This document shows, piece by piece, positions 35,702-43,281 of a stretch of DNA of 64,000 bases. The position numbers and the translations under genes are program-made. The stretch's first letter is position 1, and every line of letters starts with the position of its first letter. This stretch comes from Haloactinospora alba (lineage in GTDB: Bacteria > Actinomycetota > Actinomycetes > Streptosporangiales > Streptosporangiaceae): positions 3,085,501 through 3,149,500 of the forward strand of contig NZ_VFQC01000001.1 of NCBI RefSeq assembly GCF_006717075.1, given 5' to 3'. Below the pieces are notes generated by a model. The model saw only the letters and a program-made list of their open reading frames with translations, ran no database searches and was not told where the DNA came from.

Positions 35702-35902
35702 GCCCCGTCCGACGGGCACCCGTCCGGCGGTGGATGGAGTCCCCGCTCCGCCCGCCGCCGTTCCCCTTTCCCGGGGCGGTATGGTGAGCGCCGTGTGCGG
35801 CGCCGGTTCGGCGTCGTCCCGGTATCCTTAGTAACCTTCCGGTCCAGGATCCACCGACCCCTTGTGGAGCTGTGCCTCCCCCCGACCCGAAAGGCCACCG
35901 AG

Positions 35903-37579
35903 ATGACGTCCAGTTCGGACACCCGCGTCGTTTCCGGCCGGTACCAGCTGCACCGTGAACTCGGCCGTGGCGGCATGGGGATCGTCTGGCAGGCGTGGGA
36001 CCCGGAGCTGGAACGCGACGTCGCCATCAAAGAGGTCCTGGTCCCGGAGGAGCTCTCCGACGAGGAACGTGAGGAGATGCACTCCCGCACCCGGCGCGAG
36101 GCCCGTTCCGCCGCCCGGCTCACCCACCCGTCGATCATCACCATCCACGACGTGTTCGACTTCGACGGCCACCCGTGGATCGTGATGGAGCTGGTCACCG
36201 GACGCGCGCTGGACCGGATCCTCAAGGAGGACGGCCCGCTGCCGCCGGAGCGCCTCTCCACGGTGGCCTCGGCGCTGGTGGGGGCGTTGTCGCTCGCGCA
36301 CTCCAAGGGCGTGATCCACCGGGACATCAAACCGGGCAACGTCATGATCTCCCAGGACGACCGGGTGCTCCTCACCGACTTCGGCATCGCCACCATCGAC
36401 GGCGAGACCGCCATCACCCGCACCGGGTCGCTCATCGGCTCCCCCGAGTACATGGCGCCGGAGCGGCTGGAGCAGGAGAACTCCGAGGCCCCCTCGGACA
36501 TGTGGAGCCTGGGCGCGACGCTGTACGCCGCCTGTGAGGGGCAGTCGCCGTTCAAACGCGAGACCGTCACGGCGGCGATCTCGGCGGTGCTGTCCGCGCC
36601 CGTGCCGCAGCCGCAGCGGGCCGGGGCCCTCACCCCGGTCCTGATGGGGATGCTGGAGCGCGACACCAACCGGCGGCTCGGGGCGGCGCGGGCCAGCCAG
36701 ATGCTGGCGGCCGGCACCCCCACGGTCGGCCAGGCCCCGCCCACCGGCCCCACCGCCGCCATGGGCACCCCGCCGGGAGGGTCGGCACCGCCGGGGCAGC
36801 CGCCGGGCCCCTACCCGGGGCCGTACGGTCCGCCTCCCACCGGGCCGACCGCGGCGCAGCCACCGCAGTACGCCCCGCCGTCGGGACCGCAGGTGCCGCC
36901 CACCCACCAGAACGGCGGCGCCCCGCCGCCCAACAGCGGCCCGCAGCCCAGCGGCGGGGGCTCGTCCCGGCCCACCGGCCGGGGCGGGAAGCGCACACTC
37001 CTCGTCACCGCGGCCGCCGCCGCGGCGCTGCTGCTGCTCGCGGGCGCCGGGGTGGTGTGGTTCACGACCCGGCCGCTGGACGCGGAGTACCAGCTACTGG
37101 TCAGCGACGAGTTCTCGGTGGAGTACCCGACGGACTGGCGCACCGAGCAGAACGAGGACAGCGACAGCAGCTGGCGGGTGTCGCACAACGACAGCAAGGA
37201 GGAGACCTACTTCTACGTGTCGTGGTACACCCCGGAGGACGACACGACCGATCCGGAGCGTCTCCTGGAGAACGAGACCGAGCCCTCGGCCAAGAAGGAC
37301 TACTCCCAGTACACACGCGAGCGGCTGGAGACGGTGGACGACCAGTACTACCCCGACGCGTGGAACGTCGCGGAGTGGTCCTACGAGTACGTCGACAAGG
37401 ACGAGTTCGACGAGCACCCGGAGCGGTTCGTCACCCGCATGCAGATCAACCCGGGCGGGGACGAGGAGGAGCAGTACTGGATACGCTGGAACCTGCCGCG
37501 GGAGAAGCGCTCGGACTACCAGAACATCATCGAGCACACCCAGCACTCGCTGCGCCCCTACGTGGACGGGACGATGTAG
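35903..37579 (+). CDS. PknB-type Ser/Thr protein kinase, membrane-anchored
   Basis: 558 residues. The kinase domain (~12-270) has the Gly loop LGRGGMGIVW, catalytic Lys in VAIKEV, HRDIKPGNVM (~residue 139), DFGIATIDG and APERLEQ, so it should be active. A Pro/Gly-rich linker leads to one membrane helix (LLVTAAAAAALLLLAGAGVV, ~residue 367) and an extracytoplasmic domain (YQLLVSDEFSVEYPTDWRTE, WNVAEWSYEYVDKDEF). This is not a PASTA domain but looks like a small globular sensor domain. The ATG at 35903 has AAAGG nine bases upstream. It follows fumC by ~200 bases. Confidence 0.93.
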   Translation: MTSSSDTRVVSGRYQLHRELGRGGMGIVWQAWDPELERDVAIKEVLVPEELSDEEREEMHSRTRREARSAARLTHPSIITIHDVFDFDGHPWIVMELVTGRALDRILKEDGPLPPERLSTVASALVGALSLAHSKGVIHRDIKPGNVMISQDDRVLLTDFGIATIDGETAITRTGSLIGSPEYMAPERLEQENSEAPSDMWSLGATLYAACEGQSPFKRETVTAAISAVLSAPVPQPQRAGALTPVLMGMLERDTNRRLGAARASQMLAAGTPTVGQAPPTGPTAAMGTPPGGSAPPGQPPGPYPGPYGPPPTGPTAAQPPQYAPPSGPQVPPTHQNGGAPPPNSGPQPSGGGSSRPTGRGGKRTLLVTAAAAAALLLLAGAGVVWFTTRPLDAEYQLLVSDEFSVEYPTDWRTEQNEDSDSSWRVSHNDSKEETYFYVSWYTPEDDTTDPERLLENETEPSAKKDYSQYTRERLETVDDQYYPDAWNVAEWSYEYVDKDEFDEHPERFVTRMQINPGGDEEEQYWIRWNLPREKRSDYQNIIEHTQHSLRPYVDGTM

Positions 37580-37636
37580 CACCGGCCGGGTCAGCGGCGG
37601 GGAACGCGCGCGGCGGGCCCCGTCCCCGCCCTGGTG

Positions 37637-38155
37637 TCACCGGGTGAGCGCGCGCAGCAGGGTGCGGGTGTCGCCCACCGGGAACAGCAACGAGACCGGG
37701 TGGCCGAGGGCGACGATCCCGGTCCACACCACCGCGGCCGCCGGAACACCGCCCGCGGCCGCCCCGAGGGCCGTTCCCAGCGTCCACACCACCGCGGGGG
37801 CGAGGGGACCCGCCAGCACCACGGCGACCTCACGCCGGGTGTCAGCGAGGGGAGGCCGACACACGCCCGCCCCGGTGGCGTCCACGCGGAACACCGCGGG
37901 GGTCGCGGGCGCGAGCACACGGAGGGCGGCGACGTGGCCCGCCTCGTGTACGAGGACACTGGCCAGCAACAGCAGCAGCGAAACCGTCAGCACGGTCGGC
38001 AGGAGCCATCCGAGCAGCGCCGACACGGCGGCCAGCGCCCCCGCCGGTAGCCACACCGGTGCGGTAGCGGTGAGCAGAGCACGCGCGGTACTCCCGAGAG
38101 CCGCGCCCGGCCGCGGGGACAGCACCACGGCCGCCGTCATCCTGGCCCTAGACAT
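37637..38155 (-). CDS. M50 family (site-2-type) membrane metalloprotease
   Basis: 172 residues, mostly membrane helices. LASVLVHEAGHVAALRVL holds the zinc-binding HExxH motif in a helix, and the distal GHPVSLLFPVGDTRTLL likely supplies the third ligand Asp, as in minimal S2P/SpoIVFB-like proteases. Such enzymes cleave membrane-embedded substrates such as anti-sigma factors or peptide precursors. The ATG at 38155 overlaps the stop of the upstream membrane protein by 8 bases, showing coupling. It is the last gene of a five-gene minus-strand set (TM peptide, ABC ATPase, small TM protein, polytopic protein, this), downstream of a sigma factor gene. Confidence 0.8.
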   Translation of the reverse strand: MSRARMTAAVVLSPRPGAALGSTARALLTATAPVWLPAGALAAVSALLGWLLPTVLTVSLLLLLASVLVHEAGHVAALRVLAPATPAVFRVDATGAGVCRPPLADTRREVAVVLAGPLAPAVVWTLGTALGAAAGGVPAAAVVWTGIVALGHPVSLLFPVGDTRTLLRALTR

Positions 38156-39599
38156 GCTGGGGAGCGGTGCGTACGGCCCGTGCCACGGCGACATAGCAGC
38201 CGAACAGCAGCGCGCCCCCGGCCAGCGCCGTGAGCGCTCCGCCGACGTCCGCCTGCCGCCCCAGCCACACGGTCGCGGCGTACAGCGCCGAGGCCGTGGC
38301 GATGGACAGGCCCACGCTCAGCGGCTGTTCGGCGTTGTAGGGCACCACCACGCCGGCGACCATCGCCGCCGCCCACGCCGGAAGCGCCTGGGCGACCACC
38401 GCCGGCGCGCCCTCCCACGGAAGTAACCCCGTTCCCGCCGCGGCAGCCACGCCGGGGAGTGTGAGGAGTGTCGCCAGCGCCAGGGTGACCGCCGCCTTCG
38501 GGACCACCCACGCCAGGGGGCGCGCCAGCAGGTGGGTGGTGATCCAGTGGGTGGGCCGCGTGTGACCGTAGGACTGCACGCACGCCAGGAAGTACGGCAC
38601 GAACACCACGGACACCAGCAGCGACAGGTACTCGTAACGGGTCACCCACCACAGCCCCAGGAACGCGACGACGGCCACCGAGGTGAACAGCACCGCCGCC
38701 GCGTACTGCGGCGCGCGTACGAGCACCACCAGCTCGAACCAGGCTCGCGCGGCCGACTGGCCGCCGGGTACTCCGAACCCGGTGAGGAAGCGGGACGGCC
38801 GCGCCGCGGGCTCCTCGGGCAGGCGTGCCGCGCCCGCGAGGAACACCGCCAACGCCCCGACGCACCACACCACCAGCAGGACCCACCCCAGCACGCTGCC
38901 GGCGGCGGCGCCGGCGAGCGCCCGGTGGGGCAACCACCCCGCATCGAGGCGGGACAGTTCCAGAAGCGAGGGCGAGAGCGCCACCGCCAGCCCCGTCACC
39001 GCCGCACCGGTCAGCGCGTGGTGCTGGGGCACCCGCATGCCCTGCAGCGCGAGCACCACCACGGCGAACACCAGCGCCAGCAGGGGCAGCAGCCCTGTGA
39101 CGAGCAGCAGTGCCGCGAGGACGACGAACACCACGGGAGAACCCGAGGCGTCCGCGAGAAGCACCACCGCCGGACCGGTCACCGTGGCAGTCAGTACCAG
39201 GGCGAGCACCAGCGGAGGCACTGCTCCGGTCACCGCCGTGACCACCCGCGGCACCGGCAGCAGCTGCAACAGGTCGGCGAGGTGGGAACGGCGCGGGGTG
39301 ACGAGCTGGAACAGCACCGTCGCCGCTCCGGCCACCGCCCACACCAGACCGGCCATCGTGTGGCGCAGCTGGGCCAGTACCGGGGAGGGGACGCTTTCCG
39401 GACCCAGCCGGGGGAGCGCCGTGGCTATGGCGACGCTTCCCGCGGTCGCCGCGAGCAGGGCCGCTCCCGCGCCCAGGGTGAGTGTCCGGGGGGAGATCCC
39501 CATGGAGCGGGTGGAGTCGCGTACCCACAGCCGCACCGACATCGCCGTCGCGTGCGCCGCCGCGCGTCCCGCCGGCGGGGCGGTTCGCCGCGTCCTCAT
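38148..39599 (-). CDS. Polytopic membrane protein, probable ABC permease partner
   Basis: 483 residues with about eleven hydrophobic helices, e.g. LTLGAGAALLAATAGSVAIA, TVLFQLV, LLLVTGLLPLLALVFAVVVL, GWVLLVVWCVGALAVFLAG, VLFTSVAVVAFLGLWWV. No known motif was found. Position between ABC ATPase and protease genes, with a 4-base ATGA overlap to the upstream small membrane protein, makes it the likely permease of this exporter. The N-terminal ATG at 39599 is used; the open frame continues upstream through neighbouring genes and is not coding. Family not recognised. Confidence 0.7.
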   Translation of the reverse strand: MRTRRTAPPAGRAAAHATAMSVRLWVRDSTRSMGISPRTLTLGAGAALLAATAGSVAIATALPRLGPESVPSPVLAQLRHTMAGLVWAVAGAATVLFQLVTPRRSHLADLLQLLPVPRVVTAVTGAVPPLVLALVLTATVTGPAVVLLADASGSPVVFVVLAALLLVTGLLPLLALVFAVVVLALQGMRVPQHHALTGAAVTGLAVALSPSLLELSRLDAGWLPHRALAGAAAGSVLGWVLLVVWCVGALAVFLAGAARLPEEPAARPSRFLTGFGVPGGQSAARAWFELVVLVRAPQYAAAVLFTSVAVVAFLGLWWVTRYEYLSLLVSVVFVPYFLACVQSYGHTRPTHWITTHLLARPLAWVVPKAAVTLALATLLTLPGVAAAAGTGLLPWEGAPAVVAQALPAWAAAMVAGVVVPYNAEQPLSVGLSIATASALYAATVWLGRQADVGGALTALAGGALLFGCYVAVARAVRTAPQHV

Positions 39600-39856
39600 C
39601 GGCGCGCGCCGCGGAGCACACCGACGACCAGGCCGGTCACCATACCGACCGCGACGACGCCGGCGATCCCGAGGAAGTTCGGCTGGAGCACGAAGAAGAA
39701 ACCGTCGTCGGCGGAGTCGATACCGCCGCGCCACAGTCCCGGAACCGCGTACACGCTCTCCTGGGACATCCCGATCCCGAAGGTGACAACCCCCAGTACG
39801 ATCGCGACCAGAACAGCGGCGACAGCGCCGGCCATGGTCGAGCGTACAGCCGTCAA
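39596..39856 (-). CDS. Small membrane protein of the ABC/protease operon
   Basis: 86 residues with two hydrophobic helices (GAVAAVLVAIVLGVVTFGIG and FLGIAGVVAVGMVTGLVVGV) flanking a short extracytoplasmic loop (YAVPGLWRGGIDSADDGFFF), and an RGARR tail. The TTG start overlaps the ATPase stop (TTGA) and has GGGGATGAGA upstream; an ATG eight codons later lacks a binding site. The stop overlaps the next ATG. Position suggests an accessory subunit of the exporter or an immunity-type protein, but nothing in the sequence decides. Confidence 0.6.
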   Translation of the reverse strand: MTAVRSTMAGAVAAVLVAIVLGVVTFGIGMSQESVYAVPGLWRGGIDSADDGFFFVLQPNFLGIAGVVAVGMVTGLVVGVLRGARR

Positions 39857-40647
39857 TGTCTCTCATCCCCTTCTCGCAAGACCGCGGTGAGGGCGTCGGC
39901 GCGGCGCGCCTGCTCGCCCTCCCGGTCGGTGGCCGCCAGGAACACGTCCTCGAGGGTCGCCGCCCCGTGGTCCTGCCGTAGCTGGTACGGCTCGCCCTGC
40001 GCCGCGATGGAGCCGGAGTGCAGGATGGTGACCCGGTGGCAGTCCCGCTGGGCGCGCAGCATGTCGTGGGTGGCCAGCAGTACGGCTCCGCCGCTGTCGG
40101 CGTAGGAGCCGACGAGGCGGCGCAGGGTCACCGCGGCCTCCGGGTCCAGGCCCCGGAACGGTTCGTCCAGTACCAGCAGCGGGGGGCGGTGCATGGTGGC
40201 CGCCACCACCTGGAGTTTGCGCTTCATCCCGTGGGAGTACTCGTGGATCTGGCGATCCAGCTCGCCGGCGAGTCCGAACGCCTCGGCCAGCTCCCGTGCC
40301 GACCGGGCGTCGTCCCGGCCCCGCATGCGGTCGTGGAACCGCAGGTACTCGCCACCGGTGAGCGAGGCGGGGAGCGGCAGGTCGTCGGGGGCCATTCCGA
40401 GCAGGGCGCGCGACACCTTGTCGTGCACCGGCACCCCCGCGATCACTGCCGCTCCCGCGTCCGCGGCGAGCAGTCCGGTCACGAGATGGAGGCAGGTGGT
40501 CTTCCCGGAGCCGTTGGGACCCAACAGACCGTGGACCTCTCCCTCCGCCACGGTGAATGACACCGTGTCGAGGACCGTGCGGCGCCCGAACCGCTTGGTG
40601 AGGCCGCCCGCGCTCAGTACGGGCCCCTGTCCGAGGTCAGCTTCCAT
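39853..40647 (-). CDS. ABC transporter ATP-binding protein of the sigma-peptide-S2P module
   Basis: 264 residues with an N-terminal ABC domain: LLGPNGSGKTTCLHLV (Walker A), YSHGMKRKLQVVAATM (a common variant of the signature), LLVLDEPFRGLDPEAAV (Walker B) and LATHDMLRAQRDC (H-loop). It belongs with ABC-2-type exporter ATPases. Its stop is joined to the small membrane protein by a 4-base overlap, and the TM peptide gene lies 42 bases upstream. Likely powers export or membrane rearrangement of the peptide encoded upstream. Confidence 0.88.
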   Translation of the reverse strand: MEADLGQGPVLSAGGLTKRFGRRTVLDTVSFTVAEGEVHGLLGPNGSGKTTCLHLVTGLLAADAGAAVIAGVPVHDKVSRALLGMAPDDLPLPASLTGGEYLRFHDRMRGRDDARSARELAEAFGLAGELDRQIHEYSHGMKRKLQVVAATMHRPPLLVLDEPFRGLDPEAAVTLRRLVGSYADSGGAVLLATHDMLRAQRDCHRVTILHSGSIAAQGEPYQLRQDHGAATLEDVFLAATDREGEQARRADALTAVLREGDERH

Positions 40648-40689
40648 CCCCGCCTTCCTCTCGCGACTACCGGACCACCGTGGACGTTC

Positions 40690-40992
40690 CTACTGGGTGC
40701 ACTTGAATCGCAGTTCGACGTTGGTGGGGTTCCACGAGGCGCTCATACCGCCGTCGAACGAGCCGCCTCGGGAGACGCAGTAGGCGTAGGCCCAGGCCAG
40801 AACGCCGCCCGCGGCTGTGATGACCGCGACCGCGACGACGACGTAGATCCACACGGCCTGGTCTCGCCGTTCGTGGAGGGCCTGGGCGAGGTGGCCGGCC
40901 GGGCGGGCGGGAGCCATCGCCAGCAGGCTGGCAGCGGTGTCCACCACTGCCGTGGCGCGGTTCCCGGTGTCGGCGCCGGTATCCACTACCAT
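40690..40992 (-). CDS. Single-TM peptide, possible exported peptide precursor or anti-sigma-type protein
   Basis: 100 residues. N-terminal ~45 residues are soluble (ATAVVDTAASLLAMAPARPA, LAQALHERRDQ), then one membrane helix (AVWIYVVVAVAVITAAGGVL) and a ~30-residue extracytoplasmic end with two Cys (YCVSRGGSFDGGMSASWN ... ELRFKCTQ). The RRDQ before the helix suggests an N-in topology. The ATG has AAAGG six bases upstream. It is the first gene of the ABC/S2P operon and follows the sigma gene by 139 bases. Two readings fit: a bacteriocin-like or signalling precursor processed by the protease and exported, or a membrane anti-sigma factor cut by it. No family recognised. Confidence 0.6.
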   Translation of the reverse strand: MVVDTGADTGNRATAVVDTAASLLAMAPARPAGHLAQALHERRDQAVWIYVVVAVAVITAAGGVLAWAYAYCVSRGGSFDGGMSASWNPTNVELRFKCTQ

Positions 40993-41131
40993 AGGGGGAC
41001 CTTTCCGTTTCGTTCGTTCATTCTCGGAACCGAAGGGCGGCGCGGATATCGCGTCGTGGGGGCTGGCTGGGACGAGTCAGTCCCCACATCCGCGTTTCCT
41101 TCACAGGGGGAACGCCGTGGCTGCCGTGTTT

Positions 41132-41680
41132 TTATGACACAGACTCGGGATTTTTCGAAATTCCTGCCGTGACCACGGAATACAGCAGATTCAGTCCCCG
41201 GTCCCGCGACCGGGCCACCGTTCCCCAGTGGACTCCCAGCACCCGCGCCGCCGCCGCGAGTTCCATCCCGCAGAGGTCGACGAGGAACACCGACTGGGCC
41301 TGACGCAGCGGGAGCCTGTGCAACAGCCACTGGGCCTGCCACGTCGCCTCGGCTTCCCTGATGGGTAGTACGGGGACCTCGGGCATCTCGTCCACGACCC
41401 TGACGGGGGCCGCGCGCAGGTGGTCGTAGGCGACGGTGGTCACGCACCGCAAGGCGTAGGCACGAGGAGCGGGGTGGCTCGTGAGCCGGTGCGCGTGGGT
41501 GAGGAGTTTCAGGCAGGCGTCGTGCACCACGTCCTCGTGCCTGCGTGGCACCAGGACCGCCGCCTTCCGGTACATGTGGGGGAGGAGGGAGACGACCAGC
41601 TCGTGGGGGTGGGCCGGGTCGTGCGCGCCCGCTGGTGCGCGGTGACCACCCTGGTCGTTCCCGTTCGGAGGGTGGGGCAT
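41132..41680 (-). CDS. ECF-type RNA polymerase sigma factor
   Basis: 182 residues. Region 2 reads RRHEDVVHDACLKLLTHAHR and AYALRCVTTVAYDHLRA; region 4 is LPLRQAQSVFLVDLCGMELA followed by ARVLGVHWGTVARSRDRGLN, an HTH typical of sigma-70 group 4 and related small regulators. The N-terminal ~30 residues are His/Pro-rich. No anti-sigma factor gene of the usual type is adjacent unless the TM peptide downstream acts as one. It likely drives the module 40992-37637 and perhaps itself, but no matching promoter pair was found. Confidence 0.75.
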   Translation of the reverse strand: MPHPPNGNDQGGHRAPAGAHDPAHPHELVVSLLPHMYRKAAVLVPRRHEDVVHDACLKLLTHAHRLTSHPAPRAYALRCVTTVAYDHLRAAPVRVVDEMPEVPVLPIREAEATWQAQWLLHRLPLRQAQSVFLVDLCGMELAAAARVLGVHWGTVARSRDRGLNLLYSVVTAGISKNPESVS

Positions 41681-42067
41681 TCGACTTCTCGCTCTCGTTC
41701 AGGTGGGGGATGGCACGTTTGCCACAAGGAGAGCCATGAGTCGCACCGTACTCCCCGCTCACAACGAGGAAAATACTTCTTTGTAAAGCGAATGCGGAAA
41801 CATTCGGGGAAAACACGGGAAATGGCGTTTACGATCCGGTACGGAACCAGGCACCCGGAGAAAACATCGCCGCGGAACGCGGCGGGATCGGACTCGAACG
41901 GGTGACGCGTCCGCAGCGTGCCCTCGGGCACCGGCACCGCCCGTCGGTGCGTGCCCCAAAGAAACCGGGGCGCTGCCCCTGCCCGGAGACGCGGTCAACC
42001 GCGAAACCGGGCGGGGGCGAAGGTGAGGCCGTGTGTGCTGGCGCGGCGCCGTCCACCGGTGGCGCCA
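41681..42067. other. Intergenic region upstream of the sigma factor gene
   Basis: 387 bases. It contains an AT-rich patch on the minus strand (around 41765-41800, TTTACAAAGAAGTATTTTCC) that may hold the sigma gene promoter. No gene is supported. Element B begins at its right end. Confidence 0.4.
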
Positions 42068-42227
42068 GGGCCTGTTGTGTGGACGCTGTGCGCCGCGAGC
42101 GGCGCGTCCGGTGCCGCCTGGCACGGCCAGGAGGGAGGGCGGAGCGGCCCCTCCGCCGACCGACGAGAACGCGGCCAGGCGGCACCGGGGCGACGCGCAG
42201 CGGGACAGGCGTCACCGAACAGGCCTA
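42068..42227. mobile_element. MITE-like element B, degenerate copy of element A
   Basis: About 160 bp with imperfect terminal inverted repeats: the left end starts GGGCCTGTTGTGTGGACGCT and the complement of the right end is AGGCCTGTTCGGTGACGCCT. The interior is homologous to element A over most of its length (shared GCGAGCGGCG, GAGGGAGG, CGGAGCGG, GACCGACGAGAACG, GGGGCG-CGCAGC-GGACA). The right end forms CTAG at the TAG stop codon of the transglycosylase gene, so insertion fell exactly at that gene's 3' end. No coding capacity. Confidence 0.65.
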
Positions 42228-42878
42228 GTAGTGGCCGTTGCTGTCGGAGAACGACTTGGCGTCGCAAGGGGACTCGTAGCGGTCGTCGATGTAGCCCAGT
42301 CCCCACTCGATCTGGGTGGCGGGGTTGGTCTTCCAGTCGGAGCCCGCACTGGCCATCTTGTTGCCCGGCAGGGCCTGCGGGATGCCGTAGGCGCCCGAGC
42401 TGGGGTTCTCCGCCGAGGGATCCCAACCGCTCTCCCGCTCCCACAACGCGTCCAGGCAGGAGAACTGGTCCTGTCCCCACCCGTAGTCGCCGAGCTTGGA
42501 CTGCGCGATCTCCTTGGGGGAACCGTCGGGGACGGAACCGCCGCTGTCCCCCTCGTCGGTCTCCTCCTCTTCCTCCTCTTCCTTCTCCTTCTCGGTGGTG
42601 GCCCCCGCGCCGCTGGCCAGAGCGGCGCTGCTGGCCTCATCCAGCTTCTTCTCGGCCTTGTCGCGCTGTTCGGCGAGTTCCTCCTGGGAGGGTTCGTCGA
42701 CGTCCGCGAAGAAGTTCTTGCCGGTGTCGGCGGCGCGGTCCGGTGTCATCGCCGAGACGGCCTGGTCCGGTTCGCCGCCCGCGTCCGCGAATGCGGACAC
42801 CGCGAACGTGGCACCGGCGACCACCGCTGCCGAGCCGACCGCTGTGGCGACCCGCAGCGAGATCCGGTTGAGTAGCAA
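42225..42878 (-). CDS. Secreted transglycosylase-like (aggregation-promoting-factor/Rpf-type) protein
   Basis: 217 residues. A signal peptide (VATAVGSAAVVAGATFAVSA, cleavage likely near AFADAG) is followed by an acidic linker with a Glu run (~97-107), and a C-terminal lysozyme-like domain: FSCLDALWERESGWDP with the catalytic Glu, SSGAYGIPQALPGNKMAS, TNPATQIEWGLGYIDDRYES. This fold cleaves peptidoglycan in lytic transglycosylases and Rpf proteins. The protein has a normal C-terminus (SNGHY) whose stop codon touches element B. Secreted and likely wall-remodelling. Confidence 0.85.
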   Translation of the reverse strand: MLLNRISLRVATAVGSAAVVAGATFAVSAFADAGGEPDQAVSAMTPDRAADTGKNFFADVDEPSQEELAEQRDKAEKKLDEASSAALASGAGATTEKEKEEEEEEETDEGDSGGSVPDGSPKEIAQSKLGDYGWGQDQFSCLDALWERESGWDPSAENPSSGAYGIPQALPGNKMASAGSDWKTNPATQIEWGLGYIDDRYESPCDAKSFSDSNGHY

Positions 42879-43281
42879 GAATCGCCCTTTCGTCTATCGC
42901 GATGGACGGTCGCGCGCGGCCGGCTACATGTCTCCGCGACAGCCACGACTCAGGGGAGATCACGCCTTCCGGCGCGTTTCGGCTTCCGGCCGCCCAGCAC
43001 TGCGTGACCGCAGGGGTCGCGGGCGTGGCGTCGCTCCCGGCACGCGCTTCCAGGGGTTCCATCCGGAGCGGGAACTACTGTGCCGCATTACGGCTGCTCC
43101 GCAATTCGTATTCAATCATGTCATAAATCACATCACGCCGTGTGTCGCGCGAACGGCCGCGCTGCCAGGGCTTACCACGCGCGGTAGCGGCGCGGGTTCC
43201 CGCGTCTGGCGACACGTACCCGGACGTTCTGAGTACACGTGATCAGGCCGAGCGTACGGGACCCGTGGCACCATCGCGGCC
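42879..43281. other. Divergent leader region of the transglycosylase and giant membrane protein genes
   Basis: 403 bases. On the minus strand, upstream of the transglycosylase, ~250 bases contain several GC-rich stem candidates (for example GGCT...AGCC around 42922-42944) and an AT-rich promoter-like patch near 43100-43130. A long structured leader is possible; c-di-AMP (ydaO) riboswitches precede such genes in actinomycetes, but I could not match the ydaO consensus. No gene is supported. Confidence 0.4.

Noticed and set aside
42879-43140. ydaO (c-di-AMP) riboswitch upstream of the transglycosylase
   Set aside because: Expected from genomic habit but the conserved GGGGGAGCCA-like and CCGAACCCG-like segments were not found.
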